Below, one piece after another: positions 59,567-64,000 of a stretch of 64,000 nucleotides of DNA. The DNA comes from Thauera terpenica 58Eu. Lineage in GTDB: Bacteria; Pseudomonadota; Gammaproteobacteria; Burkholderiales; Rhodocyclaceae. The stretch spans positions 1 through 64,000 of the forward strand of contig NZ_ATJV01000013.1 of NCBI RefSeq assembly GCF_000443165.1, written 5' to 3'. Position 1 is the stretch's first letter. Every line of letters starts with the position of its first letter. Position numbers and translations under genes: made by a program. The notes under the pieces are model-generated. The model made no database searches, was not told where the DNA came from, and worked only from the letters and a program-made list of their open reading frames with translations.

Positions 59567-59971
59567 ATGCGAACCTATCTTTCTGCGGCGATCCTCGCCT
59601 CCAGCCTGCTTGCAGGCTGCTCCTTCGACTCCATCGTTGGCGTGGTCGATCCCTATCGCATCGATGTGCGTCAAGGCAATTACGTTGACCAGGAGATGGT
59701 ATCCCAGCTCAAGCGTGGCATGAGCCGTGATCAGGTCCGCTTCGTGCTTGGCTCGCCCCTGGTGGTCGACATGTTCCGCAAGGACCGCTGGGACTACGTC
59801 TACCGTTTCAAGCCCGGTTCTGGCGCCGCTGAACAGCGCGTGATCTCGGTGTTCTTCGTTGATGAACAGCTGCATCACGTCGAAGGCGATGTGGTGGGCG
59901 AAGGTGCTACGCCCGCCGCCGCCGTCGAGCGCAGCCGGGTGGTCGAAGTGCCGGCAGCAGTCGACGATTGA
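59567..59971 (+). CDS. bamE: Outer membrane protein assembly factor BamE
   Basis: This 134-residue lipoprotein has a signal with lipobox (ASSLLAGC, Cys 18). The BamE/SmpA domain follows: [39 protein letters not shown] and [17 protein letters not shown]. It belongs to the BAM complex that inserts beta-barrels in the outer membrane. The C-terminal Ala/Val-rich tail is longer than in E. coli. dapB follows 48 bp later in the same direction. Confidence 0.94.
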   Translation: MRTYLSAAILASSLLAGCSFDSIVGVVDPYRIDVRQGNYVDQEMVSQLKRGMSRDQVRFVLGSPLVVDMFRKDRWDYVYRFKPGSGAAEQRVISVFFVDEQLHHVEGDVVGEGATPAAAVERSRVVEVPAAVDD

Positions 59972-60019
59972 TTTTTGCGTCCCGTCGATGGCGGGGCGCT
60001 GCTTTTTAGGATTTTGGTG

Positions 60020-60826
60020 ATGGCTGACATTGGTGTTGCAATTGCCGGCGCATCCGGCCGCATGGGCAGGATGCTGATCGAGGCCGCGCTGGGGGCTGAA
60101 GGCATCACGCTCGCTGCGGCCTTCGATCGTCCCGGAACCGCCTTCATCGGACGTGATGCGGGTGAGATGGCCGGCGTGGTGACCGGCGTTGTCATCGTCG
60201 ATGATGCACGGGCGGCGATAGCCGCGGCGGATTGCGTGATTGATTTCACTCGCCCGGAGGGCACGCTCGAGCACCTCGCGCTGGCGCGCGAGCTGGGCAA
60301 GGCGATGGTCATCGGTACGACCGGATTCGATGCCGGCGGCAAGGCCGAGATTGCGCGCGCCGCCGAGTCGGTGCCGGTGGTGTTCGCACCGAACATGGCG
60401 GTAGGGGTCAATGCGGTGTTCAAGCTGCTTGAGGTCGCCGCACGCATCCTGTCCGAGGGTTATGACATCGAGGTCATCGAGGCTCATCACCGCTTCAAGG
60501 TGGACGCGCCTTCCGGCACGGCGCTGCGCATGGGAGAGGTGCTGGCGCACGAGCTTGGACGTGATCTCGACACCTGCGCAATCTATGGGCGCGAGGGTTA
60601 CACCGGCGAGCGCAAGGCGGAAACGATTGGTTTTGCCACGATTCGTGGTGGGGACGTGGTCGGTGATCACACGGCGCTCTTTGCCGGCATCGGCGAGCGT
60701 ATCGAGATCACGCACAAATCGGGTAGCCGCATGCCCTATGCGCTGGGCTCCCTGAGAGCTGCACGCTTCCTGCAGGGGCGCGGCAGCGGTCTGTTCGACA
60801 TGCAGGACGTGCTCGGCTTGCGCTGA
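60020..60826 (+). CDS. dapB: 4-hydroxy-tetrahydrodipicolinate reductase
   Basis: This 268-residue enzyme of lysine and diaminopimelate synthesis has the nucleotide-binding motif [15 protein letters not shown] near residue 7, [12 protein letters not shown] near 78 and the signature [19 protein letters not shown] near 153 (catalytic His and Lys). [17 protein letters not shown] lies near 208. It reduces hydroxytetrahydrodipicolinate with NAD(P)H. The start is ATG 60020 ([10 protein letters not shown]), preceded by TTAGGA. The hybrid kinase gene starts 8 bp downstream. Confidence 0.96.
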   Translation: MADIGVAIAGASGRMGRMLIEAALGAEGITLAAAFDRPGTAFIGRDAGEMAGVVTGVVIVDDARAAIAAADCVIDFTRPEGTLEHLALARELGKAMVIGTTGFDAGGKAEIARAAESVPVVFAPNMAVGVNAVFKLLEVAARILSEGYDIEVIEAHHRFKVDAPSGTALRMGEVLAHELGRDLDTCAIYGREGYTGERKAETIGFATIRGGDVVGDHTALFAGIGERIEITHKSGSRMPYALGSLRAARFLQGRGSGLFDMQDVLGLR

Positions 60827-60834
60827 GGCCGGAG

Positions 60835-62985
60835 ATGGACAAGGCGTTGCGTAGCGAAGAGCGATGCGTGACCCCTGATGGTGCGCAGCCGAAGTGGCGC
60901 TGGCAAAGGCCAGGTAGCACGGCGGCACGCGACCGGCGTGCGGCTGCGCTGATTGCGGCGAAGGAGGCCGCCGAGGCTGCGAGCCGGGCCAAAGGCGACT
61001 TCCTGGCGAACATGAGTCATGAGATCCGCACGCCCATGAATGGCGTGCTGGGCATGACCAATCTGCTGCTCGATACCGAACTCACGCACGAGCAGCGTGA
61101 TTACCTGAATACGGTGAAGTCGTCGGCCGAGGCGCTGCTCATCATCATCGATGACATCCTCGACTTCTCCCGCATCGAGGCCGGCCGTCTTGCCCTGGAA
61201 GAGGTCGATTTTTCGCCGCTTCAGCTGGTCGCGGACACCTGTCGTGCGCTGGCCTTCAAGGCGCATCAGAAAGGCGTCGAGCTGTTCTTCGCGCTCGCCC
61301 CGGAAGTCCCTTCGGTGGTGCGGGGTGATCCCACGCGCCTGCGCCAGGTCCTGATCAATCTGATTGGCAACGCAATCAAATTCACCGAGCGTGGCCAGAT
61401 CGAGCTTGAGGTGAGGGTGGTCGCGCAGGCGGGCGCCGCCGTCGAGCTCCTCTTCGCTGTGCGCGACAGTGGCTGCGGCATCCCGCCTGACAAGCTCGAA
61501 AGCATCTTCGAGGCCTTCACCCAGGCTGACAGTTCGACCACGCGAAGATTCGGTGGAACGGGGCTTGGGCTGACCATCTCGCGACATCTGGTCGGATTGA
61601 TGCAGGGTCGTATTGAAGTGCGCAGCGAGCCCCTGCAGGGGAGCACCTTTTCAGTGGTGTTGCCGCTCGTGCTTGTCCAGCCCGCGGTTTTTGTCCGCAT
61701 GTCCTTGCTCGATCAGGCCCACGTACTGATCGCCGCGTGCAATGAAATCCTGGGTCAGCACCTGTGCGACGTGCTCGCGCGTCACGGCGCTCGTGCTCAG
61801 CTCGCCTGCAGCGGGGAGGCCGTGGAGGCCGCGCTTGTGGCTGCGCATGAGGACAATGATCCGTTTCACTTTGTCCTCATGGACGCTGACATGCCTGACC
61901 CCGGCGGCTTTGCGCTGGCAGAGCGCTTTGCCAGGGAGACGCCCTTCATTGACCGGTTCGTGATGATGATTTCCAGCCATCTGCAGCGCGTCAATACTGC
62001 ACGCTGTGAGGAGATCGGTTTGCCAGTGCGCTTGTCGAAGCCGTTTGCCGTGGAGGACTTGCTCGGTGCGCTGCAACTCGCCAGTCAGGGGCTGTCAGGC
62101 CGGCGGGTGGGGGCAGAGAGCGCCACCGATGTCGCTTTCGAACTGGCGCCCCCGCTGGCGTTGGACGAGGCGAGTGCACAGGCGCAGAGCACTGCTCTCG
62201 CCGTTCTGGTGGTGGAGGACAATCCGGTCAATCAGACCGTTGCCAGGCGTATTCTCGAAAAGGCGGGTCATCATGTGACCATCGCCAACAACGGCGCGGA
62301 GGCGCTTGAGGCCTTCGATTCCAGGCACTTCGACCTCATCCTGATGGATGTGCAGATGCCCGTGATGGGCGGCATCGATGCAACGCAGGCTATCCGTGCA
62401 CGCGAGGCCAGGCGCAGCTGGGTCATTCAGGGGGACTGGCGACCGACGGCGATCATTGCAATGACCGCGCATGCGATGGCCGGTGACCGCGAGCGCTGCC
62501 TCGAGGCCGGAATGGATGACTACGTTTCCAAGCCGATCGATGTCAACGCCTTGTTCGCAGCGATTGATCGTGTTCTCGGTCGCCCTGCACTCGATGACAG
62601 CGATGGTGATGTCAGCCTGCTCGAGATGGGAGAGGGCGACCGTCGCCAGATCGCAAATCTGGACGAGGCGCGCGCCATGTTCGACGGCGACGAGGACGTC
62701 GTGCAGCAGTTATTGGCGCTCTTCTTCCGCGATTTCGATCGCACCATCACCGATCTGCAGCGCGCATCGGCTGCACAGGATTACAAGCGCCTGGCCGAAT
62801 TGTCCCATGCGCTCAAGGGTTCGGTGGGCTTGTTTGGTGCGCAACGCGCTACGGAGGCGGCAAAAACACTGGAACAGATGGCCAGAAGCGCTGACCCCGC
62901 CGCCGCGACCACGCAAGCGACGAAGCTCAGCGGTGAGCTGAAATTACTCGCTCAGGCCTTGCATCAGCATGAGAAAAAGCACTGA
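60835..62985 (+). CDS. Hybrid histidine kinase with two receiver domains and HPt, no sensor domain
   Basis: This 716-residue protein has HisKA near 50-115 with the phosphorylated His in [10 protein letters not shown] (about H62). HATPase_c lies near 165-280 ([25 protein letters not shown]). A first receiver near 300-415 keeps the MDADMP Asp and SKPF Lys but lacks the N-terminal acidic pair. A complete second receiver is near 455-585 ([26 protein letters not shown]). The C-terminal HPt is near 630-715 ([14 protein letters not shown]). Only about 40 basic residues precede HisKA, with no membrane helix, PAS or GAF. Signal input must therefore come from a partner, or the true start lies elsewhere. 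It is 8 bp after dapB. Confidence 0.88.
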   Translation: MDKALRSEERCVTPDGAQPKWRWQRPGSTAARDRRAAALIAAKEAAEAASRAKGDFLANMSHEIRTPMNGVLGMTNLLLDTELTHEQRDYLNTVKSSAEALLIIIDDILDFSRIEAGRLALEEVDFSPLQLVADTCRALAFKAHQKGVELFFALAPEVPSVVRGDPTRLRQVLINLIGNAIKFTERGQIELEVRVVAQAGAAVELLFAVRDSGCGIPPDKLESIFEAFTQADSSTTRRFGGTGLGLTISRHLVGLMQGRIEVRSEPLQGSTFSVVLPLVLVQPAVFVRMSLLDQAHVLIAACNEILGQHLCDVLARHGARAQLACSGEAVEAALVAAHEDNDPFHFVLMDADMPDPGGFALAERFARETPFIDRFVMMISSHLQRVNTARCEEIGLPVRLSKPFAVEDLLGALQLASQGLSGRRVGAESATDVAFELAPPLALDEASAQAQSTALAVLVVEDNPVNQTVARRILEKAGHHVTIANNGAEALEAFDSRHFDLILMDVQMPVMGGIDATQAIRAREARRSWVIQGDWRPTAIIAMTAHAMAGDRERCLEAGMDDYVSKPIDVNALFAAIDRVLGRPALDDSDGDVSLLEMGEGDRRQIANLDEARAMFDGDEDVVQQLLALFFRDFDRTITDLQRASAAQDYKRLAELSHALKGSVGLFGAQRATEAAKTLEQMARSADPAAATTQATKLSGELKLLAQALHQHEKKH

Positions 62986-63067
62986 GAACCAATCCGCAGC
63001 CACGCAGGCGTCCCCGCGCAGGCGGAGCGTGCATGCCTGAGCCGGCCTTGCAGAGCGTGTTGAAGGT

Positions 63068-63096
63068 TTGCCATCGAACGCTCGAAAATATACAAT
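63068..63096 (+). promoter_or_regulatory. carA: Putative sigma-70 promoter of carA
   Basis: TTGCCA (63068-63073) and TACAAT (63091-63096) are spaced by 17 bases. Transcription should start near 63103, about 106 bases before the carA GTG and just upstream of the leader hairpin. Confidence 0.6.
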
Positions 63097-63110
63097 CCGA
63101 CGGTTTATCC

Positions 63111-63145
63111 AGCGGGATTGACCCAGGGGGCGGTCCCGCTTTTTT
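63111..63145 (+). terminator. carA: Terminator-like hairpin in the carA leader (possible attenuator)
   Basis: AGCGGGA (63111-63117) pairs with TCCCGCT (63134-63140) around a 16-base loop, ending in six T (63140-63145). It lies between the predicted carA promoter and the start codon. It would stop transcription after about 40 bases unless overcome. It could alternatively terminate transcripts from the hybrid kinase gene. Confidence 0.55.
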
Positions 63146-63208
63146 GCACGTTTCGGGGCGCGAATTCTCGTTAGTCCCTGATCTTAAAGCTGAATTCAGG
63201 AGTTTCTC

Positions 63209-64000
63209 GTGAGTGCATACCCGTCCGCCCTTCTTGCGCTTACCGACGGGACGGTCTTCCACGGCAAGGGCATCGGTGCGGTAGGCAGCACGGTTGGCGA
63301 GGTGGTGTTCAATACCTCGATGTCCGGTTATCAGGAAATCCTGACTGACCCGAGCTATTCGCGCCAGATCGTCACGCTGACCTACCCCCACATCGGCAAT
63401 ACCGGTGTCAATACCGAAGACGTCGAGTCCTCTCGGGTGCATGCCGCAGGGCTGGTCATACGCGACCTGCCCATCCTGCCGTCGAACTTTCGCATGACTC
63501 AGCGTCTTGATGCCTACCTCAAGACGGAAGGCGTCGTTGCCATCGCCGGGCTTGATACGCGCAAGCTCACCCGCCTGCTGCGCGAAAAAGGCGCACAAGC
63601 CGGCTGCATCGTGACCGCCGCCGAAGGTGAAGTCCTCAATGCCGAGTCGGCGATCGCCCAGGCTCGATCCTTTCCGGGTCTGAGCGGCATGGACCTGGCG
63701 CAGGTCGTCACTGCTGCCCAGGCCTATGACTGGACGCAGACCGAGTGGCGGCTGGGTGAAGGCTATGGCGAGCAGCACACGCCGCGCTTTCATGTCGTCG
63801 CCTACGATTTCGGCATCAAGTACAACATCTTGCGCATGCTCGCCGAGCGCGGTTGTCGCCTCACCGTAGTGCCGGCGCAAACGCCCGCACGTGACGTGCT
63901 GGCACTCAAGCCCGACGGCGTGTTCCTGTCCAACGGACCGGGCGACCCCGAGCCCTGCGACTACGCCATCGAGGCCATCCGCGAAATCCTTGGTGCACGC
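63209..64000 (+). CDS. carA: Carbamoyl-phosphate synthase small subunit, N-terminal part
   Basis: The frame is open to the window edge, giving 264 residues of about 380. It begins [23 protein letters not shown] from GTG 63209, which has AGGAG 7 bases upstream. CarA motifs are [20 protein letters not shown] (in part), [25 protein letters not shown] and [27 protein letters not shown] follows at the edge. It is the glutaminase subunit feeding ammonia to CarB for arginine and pyrimidine synthesis; its catalytic Cys lies beyond the window. Confidence 0.96.
   Translation, partial: MSAYPSALLALTDGTVFHGKGIGAVGSTVGEVVFNTSMSGYQEILTDPSYSRQIVTLTYPHIGNTGVNTEDVESSRVHAAGLVIRDLPILPSNFRMTQRLDAYLKTEGVVAIAGLDTRKLTRLLREKGAQAGCIVTAAEGEVLNAESAIAQARSFPGLSGMDLAQVVTAAQAYDWTQTEWRLGEGYGEQHTPRFHVVAYDFGIKYNILRMLAERGCRLTVVPAQTPARDVLALKPDGVFLSNGPGDPEPCDYAIEAIREILGAR

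Overview
This is about 64 kb of high-GC, densely coding chromosome. Gene content and order point to a betaproteobacterium of the Rhodocyclales, of the Thauera/Azoarcus type. Supporting blocks are pyrG-kdsA-eno-ftsB, hemH/hrcA/nadK-recN/fur/bamE-dapB-carA, a very long NAD-dependent glutamate dehydrogenase, and acetoacetate-CoA ligase next to ETF-ubiquinone oxidoreductase. No rRNA operon, IS element, CRISPR array or prophage was seen. The one tRNA is an initiator tRNA-fMet. All names come from reading motifs and gene order; no database search was possible.

Layout: 0-3.7 kb holds acyl-CoA and ketone-body catabolism (ETF-QO, thioesterase, acetoacetyl-CoA synthetase, isochorismatase-like hydrolase) around a perfect 22-bp palindrome that looks like an operator. 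3.7-7.9 kb has a secreted DUF4394 protein and a periplasmic cupredoxin coupled to a membrane GGDEF-EAL protein. 8-17.3 kb is core metabolism (NAD-GDH, CTP synthase, KDO-8-P synthase, enolase, FtsB). 17.3-24.8 kb carries envelope and housekeeping genes: NlpC/P60 lipoprotein, SIMPL protein, gamma-carbonic anhydrase, RlmJ, phosphate transporter, FolE, FabI and a very small protein-kinase-like protein. 25-34.9 kb has a HAD protein, an unknown protein coupled to YaeQ, an alpha/beta hydrolase, a PhnD-PAS-PAS-GGDEF-EAL receptor, a DEAD-box helicase, a cold-shock protein and the GTPase YlqF.

35.3-37.8 kb is the only clearly accessory patch. Downstream of tRNA-fMet and its terminator lies an AbiEi/AbiEii (type IV toxin-antitoxin, abortive infection) pair, between a 5'-truncated XRE-type regulator and a 3'-truncated Cu,Zn superoxide dismutase gene. 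37.9-45.1 kb encodes a NYN/LOTUS RNA-binding protein with a low-complexity tail, a glycerophosphodiesterase, a ChaN-PDZ protein overlapping an M1-type metallopeptidase, and a lytic transglycosylase. 45.3-48.2 kb is the lutABC lactate oxidation operon.

48.4-64 kb is housekeeping again: DUF475 membrane protein, UbiG, OmpA-like protein, MtaD-type deaminase, a Ser/Thr kinase fused to a cyclic-nucleotide-binding-like domain, HemH, HrcA, NadK, RecN, Fur, BamE, DapB, a sensorless hybrid histidine kinase, and the start of carA behind a promoter and a terminator-like leader hairpin. Signalling is prominent for such a core region: two GGDEF-EAL proteins, one hybrid kinase, one Ser/Thr kinase and one mini-kinase-like protein.
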